Positions 9,009-17,292 of a DNA stretch of 23,267 nucleotides are shown piece by piece. The number at the start of each line of letters is the position of its first letter. Position 1 is the stretch's first letter. Source of the stretch: a virus. The translations under genes and the position numbers were made by a program. Under the pieces are notes generated by a model, which did no database searches, had not been told where the DNA came from, and saw nothing but the letters and a program-made list of their open reading frames with translations. The stretch spans positions 1 through 23,267 of the IMG/VR virus record IMGVR_UViG_3300017971_007926, one strand, 5' to 3'.

Positions 9009-9607
9009 GGCAGCCTTCTCCGGTATTTGGCACAAATCTGCTTGACGGCCGGAAGCAGATCCTCCTTGACGATCGAAAAAAGCGTGGCAGAGCTTCCATC
9101 TGGGAAATTGCGACTCACTTCTCCCCAATCCTCCTTATCGCTCTGCTTCCACCACCAGCCGACTTGCATCATGCAGCCCTGTTGAATGTCCTTCGGCATG
9201 GGCAAGGTTCCATCTTCCGGATCAGTGTCTACCCAATAGCCGGCCTTATATGTGAGCTCAATGTTTTTTATCCCTTTGGCCCAAGTCGCGCCGTTCGCTT
9301 TCTCTAAGTAGCCCGCGGCATAATGGCAATAGAAGTCAGTATCCTCAGTGAGCGTGGCGTCGCTCTCAATTACGGTGGTAAGAATCACGATCGGCCGGTT
9401 CGGCACATAGAGTAGCGAGCGACCATTTCCGCTTACCTTCTGGCTCGTATAGGTTGTGTAAACTATGTCCTCCCGGATCTCCTTTATCATCAGGGTTGAG
9501 GCGGCATTTATCAGCATTTCCAGGATGGTGTCATAGTCTGCGGTAGTCTCCTTGAGATAGATCTTGAGCTGGGCCAGGGTGATCAGGGTATTCTCATCAA
9601 GGCTCAT
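9005..9607 (-). CDS. Head-tail connector, gp6-like adaptor
   Basis: A 200-residue protein starting in an ATGA overlap with the preceding gene. The opening 'ITLAQLKIYLKETTADYD' and 'LEMLINAASTLMIKEI' are characteristic of the gp6-like adaptor family, which forms the ring below the portal. The middle ('VPNRPIVILTTV', 'YAAGYLEKANGATW', 'IELTYKAGY') and the later 'MPKDIQQGCMMQVGWWWKQ' helix match the same family. It stops within the start of the gp10-like gene. Confident family call from sequence theme and position. Confidence 0.83.
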   Translation of the reverse strand: MSLDENTLITLAQLKIYLKETTADYDTILEMLINAASTLMIKEIREDIVYTTYTSQKVSGNGRSLLYVPNRPIVILTTVIESDATLTEDTDFYCHYAAGYLEKANGATWAKGIKNIELTYKAGYWVDTDPEDGTLPMPKDIQQGCMMQVGWWWKQSDKEDWGEVSRNFPDGSSATLFSIVKEDLLPAVKQICAKYRRRLP

Positions 9608-9915
9608 TTCTTTTTCCGTTTTCGCTTAGGCCGGGGCTTGGCCTTGTTTTCAGGAGCCGGGCCCTTGGCTTTATTCTCAGGGGCTGCAGGCATAGCCTTT
9701 TCTTCAAATGGTATAGCGATTCCCTGTTGCCGGATGAAGTTGTCGGCCAGGCTTTCACTCACCGTATAGACCTGGCCCTTCTCATATCGGCGGACATGGA
9801 TCCCATCACTTGCCCCATCTGCGGTTTCAAGCATTTGGATTCTCACGTTTTCCTCCATTGGAATGGGGAGGCGACGCAGGGCCGCCTCCCTCCAGGACTG
9901 CACTTTTACCGGCAT
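9604..9915 (-). CDS. Small head-region protein with basic C-terminal tail
   Basis: A 103-residue protein between the 133-residue capsid-associated protein and the connector; ATG 9915 has AAGG four bases upstream. The core 'IHVRRYEKGQVYTVSESLAD' resembles short beta-hairpin proteins common in phage head operons. The last 30 residues carry two copies of APENKAK and end in PRPKRKRKKK, an extreme positive charge that could touch packaged DNA or RNA. Function unknown; minor head role inferred from position. Confidence 0.6.
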   Translation of the reverse strand: MPVKVQSWREAALRRLPIPMEENVRIQMLETADGASDGIHVRRYEKGQVYTVSESLADNFIRQQGIAIPFEEKAMPAAPENKAKGPAPENKAKPRPKRKRKKK

Positions 9916-9921
9916 TCAGCC

Positions 9922-10323
9922 TTAAACCACAGGAGCATGACGCGGAAATCCCCGAACCACGATGGCGCCGAAAATGCCGCCGGTCGAGGGAGATCCGGAA
10001 ACGGTTTTGAGATCGACCCGAACATAGCGCTTGCTGCCTCGATATCCGACCGCCTTGAGCTTATCGTCATCATCCACTCCAAAGCTGGGATTTGATCCAT
10101 GCAGGGCCGAGGCTTCGGCCCCATCGCTCAGGCCGGAATCGTCGCCTTCGGTGATCTTGAAAACATAGGCCGTGCCGTCGGTGATGGTGCCGCTCATCAC
10201 GAAAACCATAGCGCCTTCATACCCTAGCAGGTCGACGATAACATCGCCGTTTCCCGCTGCGGTCTTTGCGCCATATTTCATGGAGATGACACCATCCTGA
10301 TTGTGATAAAGATCTCGGTTCAT
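9922..10323 (-). CDS. Capsid-associated protein, possible decoration protein
   Basis: A 133-residue protein directly downstream of the major capsid gene with SD AAGGAG. It is acidic, Gly-rich and beta-rich, with 'VDLLGYEGAMVFVMSGTI' and 'KRYVRVDLKTVSG' strands and no membrane segment or signal. Small soluble beta proteins in this slot are frequently head decoration or stabilising proteins, but I see no family-defining motif and the role is a guess from position. Confidence 0.6.
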   Translation of the reverse strand: MNRDLYHNQDGVISMKYGAKTAAGNGDVIVDLLGYEGAMVFVMSGTITDGTAYVFKITEGDDSGLSDGAEASALHGSNPSFGVDDDDKLKAVGYRGSKRYVRVDLKTVSGSPSTGGIFGAIVVRGFPRHAPVV

Positions 10324-10353
10324 TGTGTTTTCTCCTTTTAATTTTACAGGCCG

Positions 10354-11583
10354 TTAGGCGGCCACCTTCTGCTTCTGCAGGGCCTCAGCCAGAACCACCA
10401 TGCCGTCGACGCGCTTGGTCACTTTAAAGACCACCACATCGGTTGCGGCCTTGAGCTCAACCAGCCTCTCGACGGTCAAGCCGCGGCGATCCACGATCTG
10501 ATAGGCTCGGCGGATATCCCCGAAGATGATCGGATAGGCGTCGGCCGCCACAGCGGGCACGTCTGGGCATTCGATGATTCGGCGACCCAAAAGGGTCTCA
10601 GGTTGCCCTTCACGGTAGGACGCTTGCCAGAGATAGTTACCTTGACCATCTTTCAGGAGCCGGATCACCCGGACCGTATCACGCCGCATCAGGAAAAGGG
10701 CGTTGCGGGCATAGCCGGTCTTGATGGCATAGGCCAGATTGATAAGGCCGTCACCCTTAAGCGTTGCGGCGTCGCCGCTTTTGGTTTCGCCGACATCCGT
10801 ATTGACCAACATGCCCTCGGGCTGCAGCTTGGTATTGCCGGAAATGAAGGCCGTCCCCTCGGCTACATCGAACTGCTCCTGCGCCTCCTGGATGATCTCC
10901 TGCTCCAAATTGAAATCCGAATCCTCCAGATCTTCCTTGGAAACTTCAACCCAGGCATAGAGCTTGTGGGGGGTCGAGGTTTCAGCACCGTATTTCAGGC
11001 CAGCCGTTTCGGTCAGGGTCTGCAGCTCATTCGCCCAGGCAGCCGCGAAGGTTGCGGTCCGCTTCCGGACGATGGTTGATCGCTTCCCGATAGTCTTGAT
11101 CCTGGCCAGCTGCCGGACAGGTGACATTTCGGTAATACCCTTGATGATCTCATTCTCGATGTTCGGAGAAGCGAGATATCCCCCAAGGGTATCATCCGAG
11201 ATGAGCATCGCCTTGCGCTCGATCAGGATCTGGCGATCCTCGGAGGTGATCCCATCGTTGCCCTTGCGGGCCCAGTTCAAGAAGGCCTGGCGGTATTCTG
11301 CGGCATCCTTTTCCCGGCCTGCGTCAGCTCCGCTTATTCCCGGCTGGCCGAGCCGGGTCTCCAGCTCGTCGATCCGGGTATTCACAGCTTTGATCTCGTT
11401 ACCCTGCCGTTCGATCTCGGCCTTCCGCTTATCGATTTCATCCAGGCGGGTTTCGAGTTTTTCCTGGGCTGCCTTGAATTCAGCCTCGGTGATCTTGCCT
11501 TCCTGGGATTTTTCATGTTTCTCGCGGAGTTCCTTGATCGCCTTGTTATGCTCTTCAATGAGCCTCTTGAGTTCTTCGTTCAA
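10354..11583 (-). CDS. Major capsid protein, HK97 fold
   Basis: A 409-residue protein. Residues 1-85 form a Glu/Lys-rich coiled coil, the scaffold-like delta domain that is normally cleaved off by the prohead protease, followed by a linker and then the shell domain from about residue 128 ('LISDDTLGGYLASPN'). Typical HK97-group landmarks follow: 'ISEMSPVRQLA'-type text, 'WVEVSKEDLEDS', 'GTAFISGN' and a C-terminal 'VFKVTKRVDGMVV' strand. The start is TTG at 11583, five bases after AGGAGG; no ATG or GTG gives a sensible alternative. A weak start codon for the most abundant virion protein is notable. The protease gene lies upstream as expected. Confidence 0.92.
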   Translation of the reverse strand: MNEELKRLIEEHNKAIKELREKHEKSQEGKITEAEFKAAQEKLETRLDEIDKRKAEIERQGNEIKAVNTRIDELETRLGQPGISGADAGREKDAAEYRQAFLNWARKGNDGITSEDRQILIERKAMLISDDTLGGYLASPNIENEIIKGITEMSPVRQLARIKTIGKRSTIVRKRTATFAAAWANELQTLTETAGLKYGAETSTPHKLYAWVEVSKEDLEDSDFNLEQEIIQEAQEQFDVAEGTAFISGNTKLQPEGMLVNTDVGETKSGDAATLKGDGLINLAYAIKTGYARNALFLMRRDTVRVIRLLKDGQGNYLWQASYREGQPETLLGRRIIECPDVPAVAADAYPIIFGDIRRAYQIVDRRGLTVERLVELKAATDVVVFKVTKRVDGMVVLAEALQKQKVAA

Positions 11584-11584
11584 T

Positions 11585-11917
11585 CTATCCTCCTACGATA
11601 GAATTCAGAGCCTTAAGCTCTTTTAGGGAATCTGACAATAAGTGGATAATTTCCGGCTCATCGTCTATATGGTCCAAATGAGTGCCGTCGTCGATCGGGC
11701 CGATATCGCCGATCTTTAGGGGCGGCTCATAAGAATCGATAAATATCTGTAATTTCTCAATCGAGGCTTTAGCCAGAAGATAACTCTCCTCGGAAAGCCC
11801 GCCGGCCGCCTCAATCGTTGTGATCTTGGATAGCACGCCTTCGAGCGACTTTTCTGCCGGCTCAAAGCGCTCATATTTAACGCCGTTATCCTCCAGCCAT
11901 TCCTTGGCCTCGGCCAC
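11585..11917 (-). CDS. Unknown protein between protease and capsid genes
   Basis: A 110-residue acidic protein starting with GTG at 11917, three bases after the protease stop, and ending one base before the capsid start codon. It is largely helical: a central helix 'SEESYLLAKASIEKLQIFID' and a C-terminal 'EIIHLLSDSLKELKALNSIV'. No motif recognised. The position between protease and capsid could suit a scaffold helper, but nothing in the sequence demonstrates that. Confidence 0.55.
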   Translation of the reverse strand: MAEAKEWLEDNGVKYERFEPAEKSLEGVLSKITTIEAAGGLSEESYLLAKASIEKLQIFIDSYEPPLKIGDIGPIDDGTHLDHIDDEPEIIHLLSDSLKELKALNSIVGG

Positions 11918-11920
11918 GGT

Positions 11921-12592
11921 CTAATCCTTGACCGGGAACCGGAGGGCCTGGGGGATCGGATTGTCTTTCGGTCCGCTGTGCGCCTTCAGCTTGGCCCAGA
12001 TCACGGCTATGGTACTCGGGACCTTGATCTTGCCGTAGATCGTACCATCATTCTTACGACGGAAAGAATCAGGATCGAAGTCGCCGGGATCCCGCAGCCG
12101 GGCCGCGTGCTCGTTCGGATAGGGCTTGAATTCCATTTTTACGCTATCGATTTCAGCCCCCGGGCAGGCCTGGAAATTGAGCGTGATCGGCGAGATCTCA
12201 AAAACCCTACATTCTTTAAGCCTCCGGAGCTCTTTATCCCATGCGTCTTGTAGGGTTTTGAATCCGATTGAAATGCCCTTAATCGCACCCTGGGCCATGA
12301 GACTGCGCTTCTCCCGGGCTGATTGCACGTCCAGATTCAGATGGCCCTCGACCCTGAGGCCGGCCTTGGCATCTTTGGCATAGACCACGCCTAGCGGCTC
12401 CATCGGATTATGGAACCAGCACATCGGAAATTTACCCTTGTTCTCCTCCAAGGTCTTGTCAAAGGCGCCGGGCATGACGACTTCGTTAAAGCTATCAACG
12501 ACGCCATAGACCGAAGCTAGGCCGGTGAAGATGCCTTTTTCCTCATCCATGTCATTTAGTTTGAATTTAAAATCCTTGGTTTCTAGGATCAT
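11921..12592 (-). CDS. Prohead protease, HK97 family (U35)
   Basis: A 223-residue serine protease that cleaves the capsid delta domain during head maturation. I start it at ATG 12592, seven bases after AGGAG and two bases after the portal stop; a further upstream ATG would overlap the portal by more than 40 bases. Family signatures are visible: the catalytic His in 'CWFHNP' (residue 61), the catalytic Ser in 'KGISIGF' (residue 108), and the acidic 'VFEISPITLNF' strand (Glu 132). Sits between portal and capsid genes as in HK97. Confidence 0.9.
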   Translation of the reverse strand: MILETKDFKFKLNDMDEEKGIFTGLASVYGVVDSFNEVVMPGAFDKTLEENKGKFPMCWFHNPMEPLGVVYAKDAKAGLRVEGHLNLDVQSAREKRSLMAQGAIKGISIGFKTLQDAWDKELRRLKECRVFEISPITLNFQACPGAEIDSVKMEFKPYPNEHAARLRDPGDFDPDSFRRKNDGTIYGKIKVPSTIAVIWAKLKAHSGPKDNPIPQALRFPVKD

Positions 12593-12594
12593 TT

Positions 12595-14703
12595 TTATGC
12601 TCCTGCACCTATGCTCACATGAGGGAAGGTCGAGCACAGGCAGTTGATGACATTTCCCGCACTGCCCCGGTAATCTCCCGGATACATCAGCTCTTCACCG
12701 CCTACGACAAAAGGCTGGTCAAGTGACAGCGGATTATTACTATATTGGGCATCAGCATCCATGTGGGTCTGGCGCGTATCATCTGTGAAGGCTGAAAGCC
12801 AGCCGCGGGCGTTCACGAATTCGCTCTGCTCGTAGCCTTGATGCTGACCCCAATTTTCCACCTTGGCCGTCTCGGTCCGGGCGATCCGCCGGGCGCGGTG
12901 ATTTATGAACGAGCGGAGTTTTATTCCGATCTCCTGGGTAAACTCCTCTACGGTCCAAGAGTCGGCGATTGCGATTTTTAGCATGTCCTCGATCAGGCTC
13001 ATGGTAAATTCATTGATCTTGGTCCCGGAATGGGTAATTATTTTGTGGAGCAATTTTTCAAGCTCAGGGGTGAGAGAAAAAATACCCCCCAAAATATCAT
13101 CATCCTTTTGTTCCAGCGTATAAAGCTGCCCTTTGGACGTTACCATCCCGGCATTGCCGGCACTCTGGGCAGCGTCCGTATACCAGGGGAGCATTTTCTT
13201 GAGATAGCGGTCGCTCTCGGCCTCTTTATCATGCAGTCCCTCGGCCAGGCTGCCCTGTAGGGTCTTGAGCTTGCCGGCAGCACTCACGATCTTTTTGACC
13301 TGGCCCTCTAGAAAGTCCTCGGCTAATGGTACGACCGGCTTTTCCTTGGCCTCGATCCGCAGCACAAAGGAATCCCAGAGCAGCCGTTTCCGCTCCGGGG
13401 CCGCCCAGAATGATTTTGTGTCTGCCTTTATTTCCCGCTGGTAGATAAGGGGGACAGATTTTATGGATCTAGATGCCGTCGCATCCGATCCGATTGGAAC
13501 TAGGTTTATCGGCTTATAGATCACATCGCCAGCCGGGCCAATATTGTCATAGCCGAGGATTTCTCGTTTTTCATTGTCTGTTATGCAATCAACCTTTGAT
13601 ACGTACTCGAAGACGGTCTTCCGGTCTTCTTTTAGGGCATCGATCTTATCTAGATTTAGCCGGAGCTCCAGGCGCTCGCCGTACCGCGGCGTAAGCCATA
13701 TATTGAAATCATCCCGGAAGATATACATGAGCGGCAATACGGCCTCAATGTAGAGGGCCTTCCTGGCCTCGGGATAATTGCTGTATTTCTTCTCAGTGAA
13801 TCCGATAAGCTCCGGAGCCACATTGAAGATCGAGCAGACCTTCTGAGCCGTAGTCTTATCCGCATTTAGCCAGTCCATATCATGGGGAGACATGGATAGT
13901 TGCTCCCACGTAACCTCCCCCTCTGTAATGATCGGCTTTCCGGCATTCTTATAGCCGGCATAAGATTCCAAAATAGCTTTTTCAAATAGCTCTTTATCCT
14001 CCTTAGATTCAAAACCAGCCTTCGCATTAATAGCCATCGGCGGCTTGCAATCGTTCTGCAGGAGTCGCATATTCCATTCAAGTGACATATTGAGGATATC
14101 GACTCCCTTGCTTGCCACAGAGATCGGGGAAAGCCCATAAACCTCATCGTTCGGATGAAAGAGTTTTGTATGCAGGACCTCATCCGGTCCATAAACATCA
14201 GGCTTGCCGGCCCCATAGCTATATTCGTAGCCGCCGACAGGGGCGAGCTTATTCCCTGGAAGAACCTTCGTACGATCTGGGAAAAGTAACCCCAAGGCCA
14301 TGATTTTTCCCTTGTTCTCCCCGGTCAGCGGGCCGGATCCCTTGATATAATTATTACCGGCTAGGAGTAAAAATCCGGAAGCCGATTCGATCAGCTTTCG
14401 CTTACTCATTCGCTTCTGATCATTCGGATGATGGAGGCGCCAGAGTAACGGATGAGATTCGTCCATTTCCTCGATCTTGCCTCCGCGAGATCTCGGAAGT
14501 TGGACCAGTTTCCATTCAATCCCAGCCGCCGTCGTAGCTATCAGGCGAACGCATGAATAAACAGTCATGCAGTTTTCATATCCGGCCTTGGATAATTTCG
14601 AGTAGTCTTTCGAAGTCCAGACCGCCTGCGGGAGTCCGGCCTGGATGACACCTGACCAGGTACGGCTAGCCTTCCGTTCAAATATTCGCTTGAAAATATT
14701 CAT
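12595..14703 (-). CDS. Portal protein fused to Mu gpF-like head morphogenesis domain
   Basis: A 702-residue protein whose start overlaps the terminase stop as TAATG. Residues 1-400 match HK97-type portals, which form the DNA entry ring: 'CVRLIATTAAGIEW' near the N-terminus, 'YGLSPISVAS', then 'WLNADKTTAQKVCSIFNVAPELIGF' as the clip/stem theme and 'YSNYPEARKALY'. From about residue 520 onward a second module appears, with 'ARTETAKVENWGQHQGYEQS' at 608, 'WLSAFTDDTRQTHMDADAQ' at 636, 'MYPGDYRGSAG' and a closing C-x-C at 688/690. That is the conserved core of the Mu gpF/SPP1 gp7 family of minor head proteins. Many phages encode these two functions as adjacent separate genes; here they are one chain. 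Confidence 0.87.
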   Translation of the reverse strand: MNIFKRIFERKASRTWSGVIQAGLPQAVWTSKDYSKLSKAGYENCMTVYSCVRLIATTAAGIEWKLVQLPRSRGGKIEEMDESHPLLWRLHHPNDQKRMSKRKLIESASGFLLLAGNNYIKGSGPLTGENKGKIMALGLLFPDRTKVLPGNKLAPVGGYEYSYGAGKPDVYGPDEVLHTKLFHPNDEVYGLSPISVASKGVDILNMSLEWNMRLLQNDCKPPMAINAKAGFESKEDKELFEKAILESYAGYKNAGKPIITEGEVTWEQLSMSPHDMDWLNADKTTAQKVCSIFNVAPELIGFTEKKYSNYPEARKALYIEAVLPLMYIFRDDFNIWLTPRYGERLELRLNLDKIDALKEDRKTVFEYVSKVDCITDNEKREILGYDNIGPAGDVIYKPINLVPIGSDATASRSIKSVPLIYQREIKADTKSFWAAPERKRLLWDSFVLRIEAKEKPVVPLAEDFLEGQVKKIVSAAGKLKTLQGSLAEGLHDKEAESDRYLKKMLPWYTDAAQSAGNAGMVTSKGQLYTLEQKDDDILGGIFSLTPELEKLLHKIITHSGTKINEFTMSLIEDMLKIAIADSWTVEEFTQEIGIKLRSFINHRARRIARTETAKVENWGQHQGYEQSEFVNARGWLSAFTDDTRQTHMDADAQYSNNPLSLDQPFVVGGEELMYPGDYRGSAGNVINCLCSTFPHVSIGAGA

Positions 14704-16130
14704 TATTCTCTGTTCCCTGGAATCCAGGCTCTGGGCGGAACGCTGACTACCGGCTGAGCAAGCGCATAAATAACGCCTTCTGCAAAATCCGGAGATCTCC
14801 CCAATCTTTCTTTGATCTTTTCCTTCGGCTCGATCACGATCTGGCCGGCCGAATTCTGGCTGTATTTGATAGCCATGAGTTGAGTCACCAGCTCCCGGTC
14901 ATCGGGAATATCCAGGTCCTCCAGCAGCTCTTGCAGTCCCCAATGGATCTCTGCTCTTTGGTTTTTGAAGTGTATTGGATCCCGAGCCTTGCCTGCTCCG
15001 TGGATCTCAATTATCTTGATCTTCAGCTTATATCCGGACTTTTTAAGCTCTTCTCGTCGCGCCTGAGGGGCGAGCTGCAAAACCAAATCCGTGTAAAATT
15101 GCTGTTTTTCTGTTTTCTGCTCTTTCAGCCTATCAACAACGCCTCCTCCCACTCCGTCAGCGTCGACCTTGATTGTTATAAGGTCTAAGGTATCCTTCCA
15201 TTTAGGGATGATCCGGTCCTGGCAGCAGCGCCAGATCTCACCTGTGGTCCTCATAGTGTCATGGCCCTGAGCCTTGTTGAAAAGCGAGATCTTCAAACCC
15301 TCCCTTAAAATGATGACAGTCTCATCGTCTCCAGATCTTGCAACGTCTGTGCCGATCTCTACCGGAAGCCCTGGATCCAACTTTCGCAACTTAGCCGCCT
15401 GGACTGCAAGATAGTTGTAAACATCATCCGGTTCGCCCACCGCTTCCCAATCCCCCTCAAGCAGGGCTTTGATATAGACTGGGGTAAGAATGCTTTTCAT
15501 GTTGTCGATATAATTTGCCGGCAAATTTGCCAGGTTGTCCGTCGGCAGCGATGGGATGAAAATATGATCATCCAAATTCCGCTCTATGAATCGCTCCTTA
15601 ATCCAGCCGATATTCGGGTTGCAGGAAAGAAGAAAATAGTATCGAATCTCCGAAAGATTGAGCCGCAGCCGCGTGGCCAGCATCATGAACTCTTTCTCTG
15701 TGAACTGTTCGGCCTGGTCTAAGGCGATCCAGCCGTACTCTCCGGACATGAATTTTTCCCAATCATCCGGCTTATCGCCTGTGCCGCCATATCGAAGCCG
15801 GGATCCGTTGATAAATTGAATGATCTTTTCGCTCTGGTTCCAATTCGAGACCAGGCGCATATCCAGGAACTTCTCGAGCTGCGGCAGCACGGTATCTCGA
15901 AAAGACGGCCAGGTCTTCCGCATCAGCAATCCGAAATTGCCCGGATAATCGAGATTGAGCTGGATTCCTTCATTGATGAGCGCTGCGGTTTTCCCGCCGC
16001 CCATGGCTCCGCCGAACAGTTTGTAAGTTTCGGGAGCTTTATGGAATTGGATCTGTTTCTTATTGCGGCGGGGATCATAGATCCGGCTGAGATCCACGAT
16101 GTTTTCACTGCTTTGGCTCAGCTGCTGCAT
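14703..16130 (-). CDS. Terminase large subunit
   Basis: A 475-residue packaging motor with ATPase and nuclease domains. The Walker A motif GGAMGGGKTA is at residues 40-49, Walker B 'WIALDQAE' at 134-141 and the coupling motif 'LLSCNPN' at 167-173. The RNase H-like nuclease domain shows acidic residues in 'GTDVARSGDDE' (Asp 262), 'KVDADGVGGG' (Asp 323/325) and 'RSPDFAEG' (Asp 448). ATG 16130 lies in the end of the small-subunit gene (26 bp overlap) with AAGGA upstream. It acts at the portal vertex to cut and pump DNA. Confidence 0.94.
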   Translation of the reverse strand: MQQLSQSSENIVDLSRIYDPRRNKKQIQFHKAPETYKLFGGAMGGGKTAALINEGIQLNLDYPGNFGLLMRKTWPSFRDTVLPQLEKFLDMRLVSNWNQSEKIIQFINGSRLRYGGTGDKPDDWEKFMSGEYGWIALDQAEQFTEKEFMMLATRLRLNLSEIRYYFLLSCNPNIGWIKERFIERNLDDHIFIPSLPTDNLANLPANYIDNMKSILTPVYIKALLEGDWEAVGEPDDVYNYLAVQAAKLRKLDPGLPVEIGTDVARSGDDETVIILREGLKISLFNKAQGHDTMRTTGEIWRCCQDRIIPKWKDTLDLITIKVDADGVGGGVVDRLKEQKTEKQQFYTDLVLQLAPQARREELKKSGYKLKIKIIEIHGAGKARDPIHFKNQRAEIHWGLQELLEDLDIPDDRELVTQLMAIKYSQNSAGQIVIEPKEKIKERLGRSPDFAEGVIYALAQPVVSVPPRAWIPGNRE

Positions 16131-16581
16131 CTTTCTTGTTTTCCTTGTTTTTAGATCTCGGCACCGCCGAAATGACTGTGATGCTCATGTCTCCTGATAC
16201 ATCCAGATCCTGCTTATCCCTCCATTCTTCGGGATTGCGATTAGTGAGTATGAATTTCTGGGCTGCAACGGATGGCAGGACCATCTTCCGGACTTTTTTG
16301 ATTGGAATATGTGCTATTTTTGTGTGATCCTTGTTAGCTATTGCTTTATATTCAGTCTCCGTATATCGAAATCCCTTGGCGGTTTTATAGAGCGTGTTTT
16401 CAACCTTCCTATCGGGGATGGCCATAGCCCGGTCGACCGTGTCAGAAAAGTCAGGTTTTGTTTTTTTCCATTGATGAAAAGTTTCTCGTGATATCCCCGC
16501 GGCAGCACATGCAGATTTGATCGAAGAACCCTGTTTTAGATGTTTACAGAGTCTTTCGGTAAGCTCCTTGCTGTACTTCAT
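16105..16581 (-). CDS. Terminase small subunit
   Basis: A 158-residue DNA-recognition subunit of the packaging motor. Start ATG 16581 overlaps the preceding stop as ATGA; an upstream in-frame ATG at 16629 would run deeper into that gene. Residues about 8-40 form a helix-turn-helix ('SIKSACAAAGISRETFHQWKK'-type text), followed by 'DFSDTVDRAMAI', a helical segment and 'QKFILTNRNPEEWRDKQ', which is typical of phage small terminases. The C-terminus is charged. Immediately upstream of the large subunit. Confidence 0.85.
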   Translation of the reverse strand: MKYSKELTERLCKHLKQGSSIKSACAAAGISRETFHQWKKTKPDFSDTVDRAMAIPDRKVENTLYKTAKGFRYTETEYKAIANKDHTKIAHIPIKKVRKMVLPSVAAQKFILTNRNPEEWRDKQDLDVSGDMSITVISAVPRSKNKENKKDAAAEPKQ

Positions 16582-16910
16582 TCTGTCTTTTCCAGCCGAT
16601 CCAGCCGGCGCTTCACATCTTTTAAACACTGCTCAAGTCCGGAGATCTTCTCGCCCTGCTTATCCAGCTTGTCATCGATTTTCCCCAGCCATTCTTTATT
16701 ACCCTTGCAGATCGGTGATTCTCCGGGTGCATGGGGATTGCATTTATTGAGAATGGGCTCGCCCTGCTGGACAGCCTTCTCAAGCGCACGGACTAATTCT
16801 TTGATATCTAAGCCTTTTTTCTTGGCTTTGTTGTCCAAACACGCCTTGATAATGAGCCCAAGAGTAGCGAACCCATTACAGATCAAAGCGACGATAACGG
16901 CCTCTGACAT
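16578..16910 (-). CDS. Membrane-anchored coiled-coil protein, possible lysis protein
   Basis: A 110-residue protein starting at ATG 16910 (TGATG overlap, AGGAGG four to five bases upstream). One hydrophobic helix at residues 3-22 is followed by a Lys-rich stretch, a loop with two Cys ('NKCNPHAPGESPICKGN') and a C-terminal heptad-like helix ('LDKQGEKISGLEQCLKDV'). The positive charges after the helix suggest the bulk stays inside the cell, which argues against a classical inner-membrane spanin and leaves a holin or anti-holin role possible. It follows the lipoprotein gene and the M15 endolysin, so a lysis function is likely but unproven. Confidence 0.6.
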   Translation of the reverse strand: MSEAVIVALICNGFATLGLIIKACLDNKAKKKGLDIKELVRALEKAVQQGEPILNKCNPHAPGESPICKGNKEWLGKIDDKLDKQGEKISGLEQCLKDVKRRLDRLEKTE

Positions 16911-17197
16911 CAATCCTCCTGACGGCGGAGATTCAAGATCTCTTCTTTGAGCTCCTGGACCCACATGAGAAAGGCTTCATTGACAACAAAGTTTCCGTCC
17001 TCGGTCGTCCGGAGCGGATTTTTGCGGACTTCCGGGCCTGGATTTAAAACATCATAGCTGGGATAAAGCGCCGGGTTATAGGCCGTACAGCTAGAGATCG
17101 TCAAATAGCTGCTTGCGATAATCAGCCAGATAAGAATCGTCGCGATTCTTGACGGCTTTACGCAATGCTGTAAGCGCCTTTTTTCTTTTCTTTGCAT
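16910..17197 (-). CDS. Small lipoprotein, spanin-like position
   Basis: A 95-residue predicted lipoprotein. ATG 17197 is chosen because AAGGAG is four bases upstream and because it leaves a proper signal: basic n-region ('MQRKEKRRLQH'), hydrophobic core ('IATILIWLIIASSYL') and a lipobox ending in ISSC at Cys 37. The mature part begins 'CTAYNPALYPSYDVLNPGPE' and ends with an amphipathic 'EAFLMWVQELKEEILNL' helix. Its first 107 bases overlap the previous gene in another frame. Close to the endolysin, so an outer-membrane spanin component is a reasonable hypothesis. Confidence 0.72.
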   Translation of the reverse strand: MQRKEKRRLQHCVKPSRIATILIWLIIASSYLTISSCTAYNPALYPSYDVLNPGPEVRKNPLRTTEDGNFVVNEAFLMWVQELKEEILNLRRQED

Positions 17198-17291
17198 TTT
17201 TCTCCTTGCGGATGGCTTTCTCGGCCATATCGATATAGCGGATCCCGAGCTTGGCAATCGCCAGAATTTCATCCAAAGATTTAAGATTCAC
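17091..17291 (-). CDS. Small basic helical protein, unknown
   Basis: A 66-residue protein starting with GTG at 17291, right after the endolysin stop, with GGGGGA upstream. It is a continuous amphipathic helix rich in Lys/Arg in the middle ('AIRKEKNAKKRKKALTALRK') and acidic at the end. No membrane helix or signal. The last 107 bases are shared with the lipoprotein gene in a different frame. Helical regularity and tight spacing argue that it is translated, but function is unknown. Confidence 0.55.
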   Translation of the reverse strand: MNLKSLDEILAIAKLGIRYIDMAEKAIRKEKNAKKRKKALTALRKAVKNRDDSYLADYRKQLFDDL

Positions 17292-17292
17292 A

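Noticed and set aside
8439-9128. Longer 229-residue version of the gp10-like protein
   Set aside because: It would overlap the connector gene by 124 bases; GTG 9008 has GTGA coupling and a good binding site.
10964-11626. 220-residue open frame on the plus strand
   Set aside because: Ser/Arg-rich antisense shadow of the capsid gene, lacking family features and any coherent neighbour on that strand.
12593-12637. Upstream 15-residue extension of the prohead protease
   Set aside because: It overlaps the portal end, while ATG 12592 has AGGAG at seven bases.
16910-17272. Longer 120-residue version of the lipoprotein
   Set aside because: ATG 17197 has AAGGAG and gives a proper signal peptide; the extra 25 residues break that pattern.
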